DNA of 64,000 nt from Cephalopachus bancanus (taxonomy: Eukaryota; Chordata; Mammalia; Primates; Tarsiidae): contig JAPVLO010000278.1 of assembly GCA_027257055.1 (NCBI GenBank), positions 4,340,001 through 4,404,000 of the forward strand, given 5' to 3'. The translations under genes and the position numbers were made by a program. A model generated the notes under the pieces. The model was not told the origin of the DNA, searched no databases, and saw nothing but the letters and a program-made list of their open reading frames with translations. Shown here in pieces: positions 23,375-35,466 of this stretch. How positions within the stretch are numbered: the first letter of the stretch is position 1; every line of letters begins with the position of its first letter.

Positions 23375-23815
23375 TTTTTTTGTAAATATTTAACTTTAAA
23401 GATGTGGGGTGCAATTCAGGATTAGGTATACAAATGGACATCCTACAGGTAAAGTTTGGGCTTCCCTTTGGTCCCCAAGTTGCCTGGTTTGAGATCAGGT
23501 ACCCTTATTGATGTTGTTTCCCCAACCCCCACCCCAGCAGTGTCCCGCTACTGCCAATCCCCTTCTTACAGTATTGTGGTAAATGTTCAGGGTCAGCTTA
23601 AGAGTGAGAACATATGGAACTCTGTTATTTGTTTCTGTGATAGCTCACTGAGTATTGTAGACTTTAAATCCATCCAGGTTGCTGCAAAATCCATATGTTT
23701 GTCCTTCTTTATAGCTGTATAATATTTCATCATGTATATGTACCGTATTTTTTTATCAAGTCCAATTTCGATGGACAGCACAGTTGGGTCTATGTTTTTG
23801 CTATTGTGAATAGTA
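23375..23815 (-). mobile_element. 5'-truncated L1 (3' end)
   Basis: 16-bp exact target duplication 'gattctgccaagttct' at 23359-23374 and 23816-23831. It contains the antisense 3' UTR ('gatgtggggtgcaattcagg') and the ORF2 carboxy end (minus frame 23593-23826 reads KYYTAIKKDKHMDFAATWMD). Confidence 0.95.
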
Positions 23816-23831
23816 GATTCTGCCAAGTTCT

Positions 23832-25402
23832 AACCGTAACTTATCTGAATGGTGATGGGACCTAGTTAAAATACTTTGCTTGTGGCTTGTGTCTTCTCTT
23901 TCATTTAATAAATATTGATCAGAGTATATGTATGAATATGATACAGAAATTAAAATGCACAAATTAGCATGCCTCGGATATTTGTACAGATTAATTCAGA
24001 GTTCTAAAAGGACCCAAGTAGACCAATGACTGCAGTATGGAAGCAGTTTAGTAGACAGAAGCACAGTCGTAAGGATGAATTCTGAGTTCAGGTCTAAGGG
24101 ATTTGTATCAATCTTTCCTTGAGTCCTTTACATGGGTAGTTGTTAGATGTTCAACTAGAAAGTCAGCTCTGACTTCACAGGCTGACTCCTAGGCCAGAAC
24201 ATGAAAATAATTCTTTCATCAGATTAAGAGATATGGGAAAGGACAAGAGTTCCTGGGAAATGAGAAAGCTGCCAAATAATTGCTTGAAAGGGCATAAAAG
24301 CTTTGCTGTTGGTAGAATTACAATCTTTCCTAACTAGAGGAGTCTCAAAAATCAATACTTGCTCTAATTAAAGAGAATCTCTAACTCTTAAGAAACAAGT
24401 ATCATTTCATGCACATTTTCCCTTCTGATTCTTGATTTTTTTTTCACTCAGCAATATATAAATATAAATATTTCTATTTAAAATAAAGAACTAATTTTTT
24501 TAAACTACGAAAATGATCTGAATGTGCCATGGGACAATGGGAAGATGCCCGTGAAGAAGGCAAAAAGGTCAAATATGTGCATTAAAAACCATGATTATTG
24601 TTGCAGCCTGACCAAGTTCCTATGCCCACTGTTCCAAAAAACCAAAATTGATGCAGTATTGCAATGGAAAAATAATTTAATATTGCAAAGCATCTGAGTG
24701 AGGAGGGCAGGATAAATTTCTCAAATCTGCCTCCTTGAAAATTCAGAGGACAGAATTTTTAAAGGGAATGTGGCAGGCAGGGGGTAGGAACTGTTGATTG
24801 GTTGATGATATCATGGAGAGCATTGAGATTATCTTCCTGGTGGTTAGATACAGGATCAGTAAAGGACTTTCTGGTGGCCTGGGTCTGGATTGGGGTTTGT
24901 ACTCTACCAGAGTACAAAGTCTGAAAGAGATCTCAAGTACCATTCTTAGGTTTTGCAATAGATGCTATCTATAAAACTAATCCCATGGCTATCAGGTACT
25001 ATCCCTGGATCCTGAGTCCCTATGGAGATAGTCTAGGAGGAAGGTGTGGGGAAGGTGGGACCCCTGGAGATTGAAGATGCTTTGTCCTTCAGCCAGTCTT
25101 TTGTCCTCGTGTACTTTTAGGTCCATGGTTTAAGAAAGCATATGTCGATCAACCTTGTCCCTCCCCCAGGGGTCAGGACATGAAGGTAATTTTACATAGG
25201 CAGTTTCATTATAAGGACTGTAACACCATGAAAATGTGTAACAATGTATAAAGCATATAATTATAACTGAAAAATAAGTAAATAGATACAGGGGAAAAAT
25301 GATAACCCCCAGAAGTTCTTAGTGGCAAAGGACCATTGTTAAAAAAGCCAGATTAACAAGAGAAAAACAAACAGATATTTAACATATCTATTTCATATAT
25401 AC
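23832..25402. other. Unassigned; 24650-25230 possibly LTR-like
   Basis: No gene. The 24650-25230 part has an ERV-LTR flavour (repeated short boxes, 'tttaaagggaatgtggcagg', 'cccccaggggtcaggacatg') but I cannot name or bound it. Confidence 0.3.
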
Positions 25403-25985
25403 AAGAGGGACCCAAAAAACCTGAAATGCGTTTATTAGAAATTGTGTATTTATTCCTACATGTTTATACTTCAATCACCTTCAAAGTACTCTCCATTTGA
25501 TGCAATACACTTACCGAGATGCTATTACCACTGCTCAAAACAGATTTTGAACTCATCTGTTTTGATGCTTTTTAGTGCTTCTGCTGTCTTTTGTTGTTAT
25601 TGTTGTTGTTTGTTCACCTCTTCTCCATTGGCAAAACATTTCCCTTTGAAGACTTTTTCCATCAGGGAAACAACAAAAAATTGCTCGGGGTGAGATCAGG
25701 TGAATAGGGAAGATGGGGCATGGGGGTCATGTCGTTTTGGGTCAAAAACTGTTGAACACTCAGTGTGGTGTAGGTAGGTGCATTGTCATGATGGAGGAAC
25801 CAGTCACTTGTTTGCCACAACTCCAGCTGTTTCTACCGCAAATCGTGCTGCAACCTTCTCAAAACTTCCAGATTAAAAACTCCGGTTGGTCGTTTGATCC
25901 AGAGGAACAAATTCCGAGTATACTACAAAGGGCCCACCCTCCAAAAGATAATTCTGGGCTTTTTTTGGGGGGTGCCCCTTCATAC
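25403..25985 (-). mobile_element. Mariner-family transposon fossil
   Basis: On the minus strand the downstream part of a DD34D-type transposase is legible in pieces: WFLHHDNAPTYTT (second catalytic Asp, about 25783-25805), then PHLPYSPDLTPSNF (third Asp region, about 25705), and the carboxy end CIASNGEYFEGD just before the terminus at about 25490. The end 'agagggacccaaaaaacctg' is like a mariner inverted repeat. Frameshifts and a TTG repeat expansion at 25590-25615 break the frame, and the amino-terminal half is absent. It resembles the HSMAR2-like group; exact family uncertain. Confidence 0.78.
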
Positions 25986-26548
25986 ATAGGAAACACCCGG
26001 GAAATGAGTGGTTCTCACAGAGGTGGTTTTGAATTCCAGCTTTTATAGCATCTTCAACAAAGAACAGTACATTTTTAGAGAAGTGACAAGACAAAGGAAA
26101 AGGACTTTGCGTCTCCATAGGTAGCAACTTGGGAGAAGGCAAGTAACTGGCGAATAAAGGCTAGTTAGTAAAGTTCATTAATTTGGAGTCTCTGGTACCA
26201 TCTCCAGGTAAAGAAGCAAAAGCAGAAGTGAGAAGCATCTGAAGCTGTCAGCGATAGTTAACCTTCGTCCTCCCTGGTAAAAGGTGGCCAGGATACCTTC
26301 TGTCTTTGTAAATCTTTGTCTTACTTTTAGGCAAGCACGGGGATGGCAGAGAGCTTTCCCGCGTCTGCTTCTTTGCAATTGTCTGCAGCTCAATCATTCT
26401 TCATATCTCACCTCCCACATAGACAAAGATGGCAGGGAATATGAACTGATTTTAACAGGTGTGATCACGTGGAAGGATTGTAGCTGTCTACTTTTGATTT
26501 TCAAACTTTCTGAAATGTTAGCATCCCCTCATATTAAAATAATTTCAT
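25986..26548. other. Unassigned
   Basis: No recognised repeat; the 106-residue plus frame at 26284-26604 crosses into the L1 fragment and is not supported. Confidence 0.3.
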
Positions 26549-26723
26549 GGCAGTCGCAGGATACTGCTAGGGTGGGGGGGCACAGCGTCAATAAGGGTAC
26601 CTGATCTCAATCCAGGCCAAGTGGGGACCGAAGAGAGGCCCAAACTTTACCTGTACAATGTCCACTTATATACCTAATCCTGAATTGTACCTCACATCTT
26701 TAAAATAAAATTTTAAAAGTCAA
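26549..26723 (+). mobile_element. 5'-truncated L1 3' UTR
   Basis: Only the last 175 bases of the 3' UTR, carrying the 'aagtggggaccgaagag' segment also seen at 8051-8347. Flanks 'attaaaataatttca' (26534-26548) and 'attaaaatgatttca' (26724-26738) are a target duplication with one mismatch. Confidence 0.88.
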
Positions 26724-26738
26724 TTAAAATGATTTCAG

Positions 26739-27649
26739 CAAGTTATTTCTGATAAAATAGTACAGGTATAGGCATATTGTTTCTGTCTGGGGACTCTGAA
26801 ACTTCTGGTCCCCGTCCTTAGCCTTTCAAGGGTGCCACCTTAATCCTTTCCATGACTGCTACCTTAATTCTTTAACTTTGTTTTACTGGTATTCCTGTTG
26901 CCAGATCTCCCTCTTGTGTCACCTTTAAAGGCTTTTCTGGTTCAGGTTAAGCCAGCTCTTTAAGAATTGATTTTCTTTTAATGAGTAGACACACCTTTCA
27001 CTCTCTTTAGCATTTTGACAGTTTGTAATGAAGCCCCCCATCCCAGCCCTCCCCTATTTGGTCACAAATTCCCACTTGGAAACAGGGCCACTCTGTGCCA
27101 TCAGAATTCTCTGAAGCGTCTGTGTTTCAGAATATCCCATAGAGATACTATTGACAAAATCCTAAGAAGAAGGGGAATTGTGATAGAGTTATCAAGGTAA
27201 CTTAGCAAAAATCAGTAGCAACAGAGACCTTGTTTCTCTGGGCAAGCAGAAACAGGATCGGTCAAGAAGTGTGGTTCAAGTAGCCTGTTATCAAGATCCA
27301 GTAAGCCTTTTTTATGTTAAAACACGTATCCATTAATACCCAGTCTTAGATTATATTTACACTTAGTGTCAATAGTAAGTGGAAATGTAAATAGCTTATC
27401 AGGAGACTGGGTTCTACTCACAGTCTACCAGACTTTTTGTTGATGCCTTTCTTTAGCTTTCTAAACTTGGCCTTGGAGTCCCCCTAATATCATCTGACAC
27501 AAAAGAAAAAAACTAAACAACGTGAAATAAATAAAAAATGTCAGTGTTTTGTGTGCAATTTCAATACAGAACAGCCCCTCCTACAGCTGAAGAAGTAAAT
27601 AATTATAACTTATTCCCTTAAATGGTTTTGACTCTTAAGCTTCTTTTAA
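26739..27649. other. Unassigned
   Basis: No gene or named repeat. Confidence 0.3.
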
Positions 27650-27770
27650 AAAATCTTCAAATACATTATTTCATCTATTTCTCACAAGCATATTTAGATC
27701 ATTACTATTGTCCTACTTTACAGATGAGCAGTCTGAGGCTTACAGAAAGTGGCTCTTCAGTGAAGAGCCC
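27650..27770 (+). mobile_element. MIR
   Basis: 'catctatttctcacaagc', 'attgtcctactttacagatg', 'agcagtctgaggcttacaga' follow the MIR order. Confidence 0.7.
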
Positions 27771-30394
27771 AGGCCCATCAAATCCTAGCAAGGACTCTTT
27801 CCATGTTGCCAACTTGGGTATAGATAGGTATTATCACTGTAACAGCATGGAGGTGACAATGAGTAAAATAACTTACGCAGGTATGAATCTAAATGGTTTC
27901 TTCAGATTCTCTACGAGAACTTTCATGGAGGCTCTTTCTATCTTCCCAAGAACATGACTACTTCAACGGTGATCTTGCCAGAGCTTCCATGTCTCTCCGG
28001 ATCCTACACTTTAGAACTTAGCCAACCCACCTGACCAACCACACCCTCCTTTCTGACCCTCACCTCGATTCTGGTCTGACCTCAGGCTCCCCCTAGGACC
28101 TCTACCTGTTCTCTGATCCTCTGTCTCTAGCACTTGGGTGCCCATCATCTACTCTCAACCTCCTCCTCTGCTCTGGAACTCCTGGCTATGGCCTCTCCAG
28201 AGATTCAGAGGAAAGACCAGCACCAAATCCTTTGGCGTTCTGGGCAGAAATGGAGCGTCTCTTCCACTGTCTCTGAAGCAAGCCAAACCAAAGTCTAGAA
28301 CTCCCATATAGACAGCCATGGATCCAGATGAAGATGGGTGTTTCCTTGAGCCTGGGTTTTCTGAGAACTGGGGACATGGAGTACAGTTGAGCAAAACCTA
28401 AAATGAAAGACACATGTGGGTGACTATGAATGTCAGTGGCCTGAGAAGTGGTACAGAGGCTGAGTCCAGCCCCATCACTAGGTCCATCTTCCAGAGGAAT
28501 CCAGATCCACAGGGGTCTGTGGCAGGGAAGAGCAAGGGCGCTTCCACAGTGCTCCTCATGCTCCCCGACATGACCACAACCCCCGTCCCAGATGCCTTCC
28601 CTCCCCAGGAAGATTCCTAGATCCTGCTTTCAGCTCCATGAGTCTTCTCATGTCACTGGTCATGCAGGAAACCAGGAGAATCACCTTCATATGACCTATG
28701 ACCTAGAAAGTGATCTTTCTATCTTTTTCGTAAGTCGAGGGAACAAAGACCCCTCAATTCACAGCAAACATCTTGTTGATACGAGAAGATGAGTGATGTG
28801 CTTATTGGGAAGAAGTATGCAACATGGGCCCCATCATCCAGTCTGGTTGGGGGGATAGGACACAGAGGCATGTGGGCGTCTTATCATACTGTTGCCTTGA
28901 AATTCAAGGAAGCAGCGGCTGGCGCAGACCCTCTGACCCAGCCTGCCTCCAGGCTAAGGCTGCAGGCTCTGCCCCTGTGGGGTCACCCATGCTTCCCATT
29001 CTCAGGTCCATCTTGATCTGATGCAAAACAATTGAGCAGACCAGCCATGCATTGCGGGGCTCAGCATCTAGCCTGCTGAGCAGCAAGGTGAGCCCCCAGG
29101 TCTGAACACCAGGTTTCTGCTGGTGGACCCCAGTGTCCTCCAAGAGCACCGCAATTCTTGCTCAGGTTTCATTCCTAGCATGTTGCCCATTCCACTCTGA
29201 GGCCTAGATATCTCCCCCACCCCATCTCTTATTCATACCACCCAGGTATCCTTCTGAATGTCCTCAACTCAGATTTTCAGTCGACACACTATGTCTATAG
29301 CTGGACAATCCATGGTGCTTTTCGGAAAACCAAGGACAATCAAAATGGTAAGCTACGACAGCCATAAAGACCCAAGCGTCTCCTAGCAGCACCCCCACAA
29401 GTATCACAAAGGTGCTTGAAGTGGCCCGGGCGCAGCTGAAAGTCCTTGCCCTCAACGTCGTAGCACCCAGTTGAGAACAAGGCCAGACACTGGCTTGTGT
29501 GACCCAGCCCTGAGTTTTCACCTGCTTCTCTAGAAACTGCCAACTCAGACCAAAGTTCAGCCCAGTTGTAATTCCAACAAGCAGCTGCATTTTTGATAAA
29601 TAATTAGTTAACAAATTAGCTGTGACCTTGGCACCTGCCAGATCAAACCAATTCACAAGGATTTTTAGAGAGCAGATGTTTTAAGATTTTGTTTGTTACC
29701 CATGTTATTTTCAAAATCACTTGATTTTAGATATCATGCAAGTTTTTTGTTTGTCTGGTGGAATCCTGGGTAAAGTCAGTGTGTATATATGTGTTTTGGG
29801 CCTAAGATAACTTGGTAGTTCCATATTTGAACACGGTGAAGTCAGAATTTAAACTTAGCTCAAGATTTTCCAGCTTTACCTGTTATCTATCTTTCCAATG
29901 AGGTGTCTGGACCGAGAGCCATTGCCAGGGGTGAGTGGCTCTGCAAGCAGTGGCTAAGTGGTCCTCATCCGGCCCCGTCCTTATGAACTAGCCACACTGT
30001 TGACAGTCATGTCCCACCATGGCCTGTGGGCACTAGCCCTCCGTCTCCTTCTTCCTGGTTCTGAAGCCGGGCCCAGCCGGGTGGGCCAGCTCACTCTCAG
30101 TCCCTTCTGAGACCCTCTCAGGATGCCACGGTCAAGGATTCTCTGGTGCTTTCCCACGCCTCCCAGCGCACATCACATATAATGTGCTCCCCTCAAGTCA
30201 ACAGGCTGGCACTCCTCGCTCAGCCATCGCCATTCTCCAATGTGGGCCCCCAAATGGGGCCTTCATCTATCTACATTTAGCGTTAATTATCAATGTATTC
30301 AGCGACCGAAAAGAAAGGATATATAGACAAATGGCATGTGTTTGCTTACCACCTTACATAGTTTACTGAAAATAATATGACTATACATTTTAAT
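27771..30394. other. Unassigned, longest repeat-poor stretch
   Basis: About 2.6 kb without a family I recognise. Open frames include 29264-29656 minus (130 residues) overlapped by 29340-29543 in another minus frame; neither shows a known domain. CpG content is slightly higher around 29420-29470 and 30060-30180. It could be unique intronic or intergenic sequence. Confidence 0.35.
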
Positions 30395-30520
30395 CAGGAA
30401 ATATTGATTGAGTGCCTACTATGTGCTAAGTACTATCCGAGGTACTGAGAATAGAGTACAAAGTAAGACAAGACATGAGTCCTGATCTTACGAAAATTAG
30501 CTTCTAATGCAAGACACACT
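30395..30520 (-). mobile_element. L2 3' end
   Basis: 'ttgattgagtgcctactatg', 'gctaagtactatccgaggta', 'gagtcctgatctta': antisense L2 tail. Confidence 0.65.
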
Positions 30521-30764
30521 GAAATCAAGATGTCATGTCACCATGAAAACTAAGATAATTTTGATTCTCACATCCAAACAGCCCATGAAATATTAAATTT
30601 TTCCCCAAACAGGACATGCCTGAAAGAGTAAATAAGTTGTAAGTTCTAAACCAATTCTCATGATGTAAGAGTTACAGATTCCCAGGATCATGCTGTGGGT
30701 TGCTTTCCAGGGCATTGAAATGTATCAGAATGACCTCTTTTAAAACAATATGAATCTTTATCCA

Positions 30765-30950
30765 TTACCGAGTGCTTACTTTATGCCAGGCACTAGGCCA
30801 GGGTCTTTGCATATATTACCTCTAATTCATAGTGCAATCCAGAATCAGGTAGGTATTATTATCTTTAGCTCTACTTTGCCAATGAGAAAGCTGAGGCTGA
30901 AAGAATTGATGTAAATTACCTGAAGTCACCCAGGAATTATGTAGATTAGA
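30765..30950 (+). mobile_element. MIR
   Basis: 'gagtgcttactttatgccag', 'attattatctttagctctac', 'gagaaagctgaggctgaaag' in MIR order. Confidence 0.78.
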
Positions 30951-31074
30951 CTTAATGGATAGTCTGATATCACTCTGCCTCCCTACAAATATTAGGCCAG
31001 TCCATTAAAAAATACATAAGGAGGAATTCTTGGCGTGTTCTTTTAAACAAAACTTTATCCTTTAAGAATGTGTT

Positions 31075-31365
31075 GCGCCGGGCGCAGTCATTCATGCCTG
31101 TAATCCCAGCACTTTGCGAGGCAGAGGCGAGAGGATTACCTGAGCCCGCAGGTTCGAGACCAGTCTGGGCAACATGGCAAGACCTCATCTCTACAATCAG
31201 TCAAAAAATTAGTCAGGCACGGTGGCATGCACCTATAGTTCCAGCGACTTGAAAGGCTGAAGTGGAAGGATCACCTGAGCCCAGTAGGTCGAGGCTGTGA
31301 TGACCTTGAGCATGCCACTGCACTCCAGCCTGGGCGATGGAATGAGATTCCAACTCAGGAAAAAA
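31075..31365 (+). mobile_element. Alu (tarsier-type dimer)
   Basis: Full dimer with B box GGTTCGAGACC at 31151-31161. Flanks 'aagaatgtgttg' and 'aagagtgcattg' are a diverged duplication. Confidence 0.92.
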
Positions 31366-32889
31366 TAAAAAAAAGAGTGCATTGTGTACGTTGGAGGAAT
31401 TAAGGAGAAAGTTGACTGGAGGAGGAGTGGATGAATAGACCAAGTTAGTGAAAGCTAAAGTTTGTGGAAACACTCACAATTGAAGACCCATAGAAATGAT
31501 AAAACATGTCAGAAAGCATGATGTTTGGAAGGCATAAAAATAGAATCCGTTTTGCAAATGTTCCATTCCCATATGAGCTTTTGGGAACAGACCTTGTGGT
31601 GGTGGGGAGGAGAAAGAAAAGCAGCCCAGGGAAGCCTTAGCCCAGGCCTCCTCCTCATTGTGTCCTCTCCCCCTGTGCCCCAGACCCTGGAACTGAATGC
31701 CCCCTCTCCAGCCCCTGCCTGCCAGATTTCCCACAAGACTGCAACCCCTTGTGTGGCATCCTCAGTCACAGCTCTGTTCCTTCCCAGGCACATGTGGGTG
31801 GGCGACCCTAGACCGTTCTATTAGTCCAGGCTTGCCCATGCACCCCGCAGGCCCAAGGCTCTGGGTTTATGTCTTTGAAAATCAAATTATCCACCCGGAT
31901 CATCTTCCCTCATGGAGCCCCCAACATGTGTTAAAGGAAAGCCCCCTGTGAGCTGAACTGAACTTCACCAGGGCAAGTTCCAGGAAGCCAGTAAGGAAAA
32001 AGCAGACCATAAGAACAGCTGCCTCAGCCCTGACCATGAGGGGGCCTTGAAGGTCAGGTTTAATCAGGGCTTCATCTCTGCATCTGCCTCCATGGGACAT
32101 CTTTCACTTTGTCCTGTCCTGTAGACGTGTCTTTCTCTTCCATAAGATTGCAAGTTCCTTGAAGTACTTATAGAGTAAAACTTCTTTAATGCTCCATAAA
32201 CATTCTCCCTCTCTGGAAGAGGAGGCATCCACCAGCGCGCTGTTGTATAAGGAAAACACAGTCCAGGCAAACAGCTGCAGTGTTCGTAGACTGCCCTGCT
32301 CACCTCCAATCAGCCTCTCCTTTTTCCTCTCCCAATCCTTTCCCTTTCTGGTCTTCTGTTCATTGGAACAAAAATGGCATCGTGACCATGACCACACTAT
32401 GGTGAATGGAAACACAAAGAACAGAACTGATTAAGCTGTTTGGAGTTTCCTGTCACATGATTTACATGGAAACAAATCCACGTCAGATGTTCCAGTCACA
32501 GCTTTTTATCTTTTTCTTTCCTCTCAAGTTAGTTGTTTTACAAATTATTTTATTTATCTTCTTTTTAAGCATGCACTTACTTATTCTTTTTTTTTAAGTG
32601 TCCTTATAATATCCATCTTTGGAAAAAAATTACAAAAAGTATATCTGGCAGGCAGATATATTTGACTCCTGGTATATTTACAGCATGAATACCTCAGAGT
32701 CAATCACATTAGGACATTCTCTCGAAGCCTTGATTTGTGCAGGATTTACATTTTCAGGCTAGTGCCTACACATAATTTTTGTCATGGATGAAGTTTGTGT
32801 ATAATATCCTCCCTCCTCTGGCATCCCATTGTTCCTCAACTCCCCTCCTCCACCTGTCCCTGCCTGCAGCAGGCACCTCAGTTCTCTGG
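31366..32889. other. Unassigned
   Basis: Several 60-103 residue frames on both strands overlap each other; none is favoured and no repeat family is named. Confidence 0.3.
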
Positions 32890-33092
32890 TCTAGAGTCAT
32901 CGACGTTAAGAGCTTTATCTTGGAGGCCATCCCGCCTGGGTTCAAATCAAAGCTCTACCCTTTACTGATTGTTGACCTTCAGCAGTACTAAATCTTTCCA
33001 TCATGGAGTTTATTCATCTGCAAAGTAGGAGTAGTGATAGGTTACCATGAGGATGAAATATCTTCATAGATGTAAAGTGCTTACTTAAAACA
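32890..33092 (-). mobile_element. MIR
   Basis: Antisense MIR over nearly full length: 'cctgggttcaaatcaaagct', 'tttattcatctgcaaagtag', 'gatgtaaagtgcttacttaa', 'acagtgccttg'. Confidence 0.8.
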
Positions 33093-33387
33093 GTGCCTTG
33101 CCAGGCGCAGTGGCTCACACCTGTCATGTCAGCACTTTGGGAGGCTGAGGTGAGAGGATTGCCTGAGCCCAGGGTTCAAGAGCAGCCTGGCCAACTTGGC
33201 GAGACCTCATCTCTAAAATAAATCAAAAAATTAGCCAGATGTAGTGGCACATGCCTGTAGTTTCAGCTACTTGGAAGGTCGGGGTAGAAGGATCGCCTGA
33301 GCTTGAAGCTGCGGTGGCCGTGAGTGTGCCACTGCACTCCAGTCTGGGTGACAGAGTGAGACTCCAACTAAAAAAAATAAAAATTAT
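33093..33387 (+). mobile_element. Alu (tarsier-type dimer)
   Basis: Both arms and a short A-rich tail; inserted directly at the end of the MIR. Confidence 0.92.
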
Positions 33388-33896
33388 ACTCAGGAGATTA
33401 GTATTGATTAGTAATCACACTCTCCTATCCTTCCTGTTCTCATCACTTATGAGAGTGATACTATTTGACAGTCACAGCAGACACGGTCACATGGACACAT
33501 TCTGACAGCCTGCCCCTCTTCTGGTCACTTCTCTGTCCACTTGTACCAACCATGCGGTTGCCAGTGCCCTCTTCCCCTTGCCCTCTTGCCTTTCTTTGCT
33601 CCCACAGTTCTGGGCATGGGCCACACCCACCAGCGGCAGCTTAGTCTCCCCTGCGCTGCTTACCAGGGAGCCTGCAGCCCACCCTAAAAGGTGCCTATCA
33701 CAGAAGGCCTTCAGCCCTGAAGGGGTTTGACAAGACCTCAGTACAAGCTTCCCACCTGGAAGAGGGGAATAAAGGCAGTTGCAAGCCTGATCCTCCAAAG
33801 CCAAGGTGGTTCTGCTCTAGAGTCTAAGAGATACCCCAGCACTGCCCTTTTTGTCTTTCTCAGAGGGCCTCACTTCCAGAGGCAAAAACTTTGTTT
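33388..33896. other. Unassigned
   Basis: No gene or repeat that I can support; the 105-residue minus frame has no domain. Confidence 0.3.
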
Positions 33897-34190
33897 TGCT
33901 GGTCGTGGTGGCTCACGCCTGTAATCCCAGCACTTTGGGAGGCAGAGGCAAGAGGATTGCCTGAGCCCAGGAGTTCAAGAACAGCCTGGGCAACTTGGCG
34001 GGACCTTGTCTCTACAATAAATAAAAAAAAATTAGCTGGGTGTGGTGGCGAGTGCCTATGGTTCCAGCTACCTGGAAGGCTGAGGCAGAAGGATCCCCTG
34101 AGCCCAGCAGATAAAGGCTGAAGTGGCCATGAGTGTGCCACTGCACTCCAGCCTGGGCAAGAGTGAGACTCCAACTCAAATTTTAAAAAA
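33897..34190 (+). mobile_element. Alu (dimer)
   Basis: Full dimer with tail 'aactcaaattttaaaaaaag'. The long minus frame across it (33860-34174) is an Alu antisense artefact. Confidence 0.92.
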
Positions 34191-34884
34191 AGTTTTGGTC
34201 TTTGTCACTGGGGACAGAGTCCAAAGCCTTCCTTGCTGAGATGCTGGAAAGGAATTGGCTCATGCCAGTGTATGACATCCCCCATCATGAATTCTCCCCT
34301 CACTCTGAGGAGGCCACAGTCCAAGATATCCCAAAAGGGCAATGGCCCCTTATTATCTGCTAGTCTCGCCTCTAGTAGAGTAGGATCCACCCCCACCTGG
34401 CTCAAAGATTTCCTCCAGCAACAACCTCTCTTTTCCCAGCATTGCTTCTCCCCAGCCCCTCAGTGCCCAGAAGCCTGAAGTAGTGATGCAAAGGACTTGG
34501 GGCACACACAGAGGACCCCTCCTCACACTCTGTTCCACAGAGGCAGGAACATTGTCATGTCATTGAGACCTGCAGTGCCGAGCACAGGCCATCCCTCCAG
34601 GGCAACGGCATTGATAGGATGTGCAGAGTTAGCCTCAGCACCTCCACAGCAGGCTGAGATCAGGCAAAGCAGACCCAGAATTACCTGAGCCAGAGAATGA
34701 GGTCAACATTGGGGTGGAGGCAGAGGCCAGAACAGAGTCCAGCCTGAGCAAAGTCAGCCAGGAGAGCCAGGCTTCTAGGCTCTCAGCTAGGAATGGGGCC
34801 CACCCAGATTCCGAGTTCTTAGCTGTCCGTTCTGATACTCTGGGAATACCAGGTGTTCGATACATGCACAAAGACTTGGAATAG
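34191..34884. other. Unassigned
   Basis: Nothing recognised. Confidence 0.3.
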
Positions 34885-35060
34885 GCCAGTCCTTTACACA
34901 GTGTATTTAATCCTCAAAAACTCCCCAAAGTGGATGACATTACATCCCCATTTCAAAATAAGAAAACAGAGACACAGAGGGAGAAAAAAAAGTAAATTTC
35001 TGAGGGTCACATGTCTCATAAGTAGAAGAAAGACCTTGAAATTCCAAAAACCATGATCTT
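34885..35060 (+). mobile_element. MIR
   Basis: 'ttaatcctcaaaaactcccc', 'cattacatccccatttcaaa', 'agaaaacagagacacagagg' match sense MIR order. Confidence 0.75.
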
Positions 35061-35089
35061 AACTATGACCTTGTACAACCTGGTTTACA

Positions 35090-35265
35090 GGCCCAGCTAT
35101 GCAATTGTCCAACGTGAAAATCTAGGCTCGTTTCCGAGCTTTAGTTATTCTCTTCATACCTACATCCTAGGTATAGAATTGTTGTGAGAAATAAATCGAT
35201 CTGTGCATATAAAATCCTTAACATGGCACTTTAATAGTAAGCATGAAATAAATGTTGGTTGTCAA
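35090..35265 (-). mobile_element. MIR, diverged
   Basis: Weak antisense MIR: 'attgttgtgagaaataaatc', 'aaaatccttaacatggcact', 'taagcatgaaataaatgttg'. Confidence 0.5.
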
Positions 35266-35466
35266 CAACATCATGTTGTTACTATTATTAGCTGCCAAAT
35301 ACCCACAGATGGATTGTTCTCAGTTTGCCTGTCCTACCCTTTTCTTTGCCTGTCTCCCTGCACTAGGGGCTGACCAGACAACTCAGTTACTCTCAGGTTG
35401 CCTCCACTTTAATTTCCAAGCTATTACGAACAGTGTTAGGTTACACTCCCAGCGGGGCCTCCAGAA

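Noticed and set aside
25713..26048. 111-residue plus-strand frame
   Set aside because: It is the reverse complement of the mariner transposase fossil.
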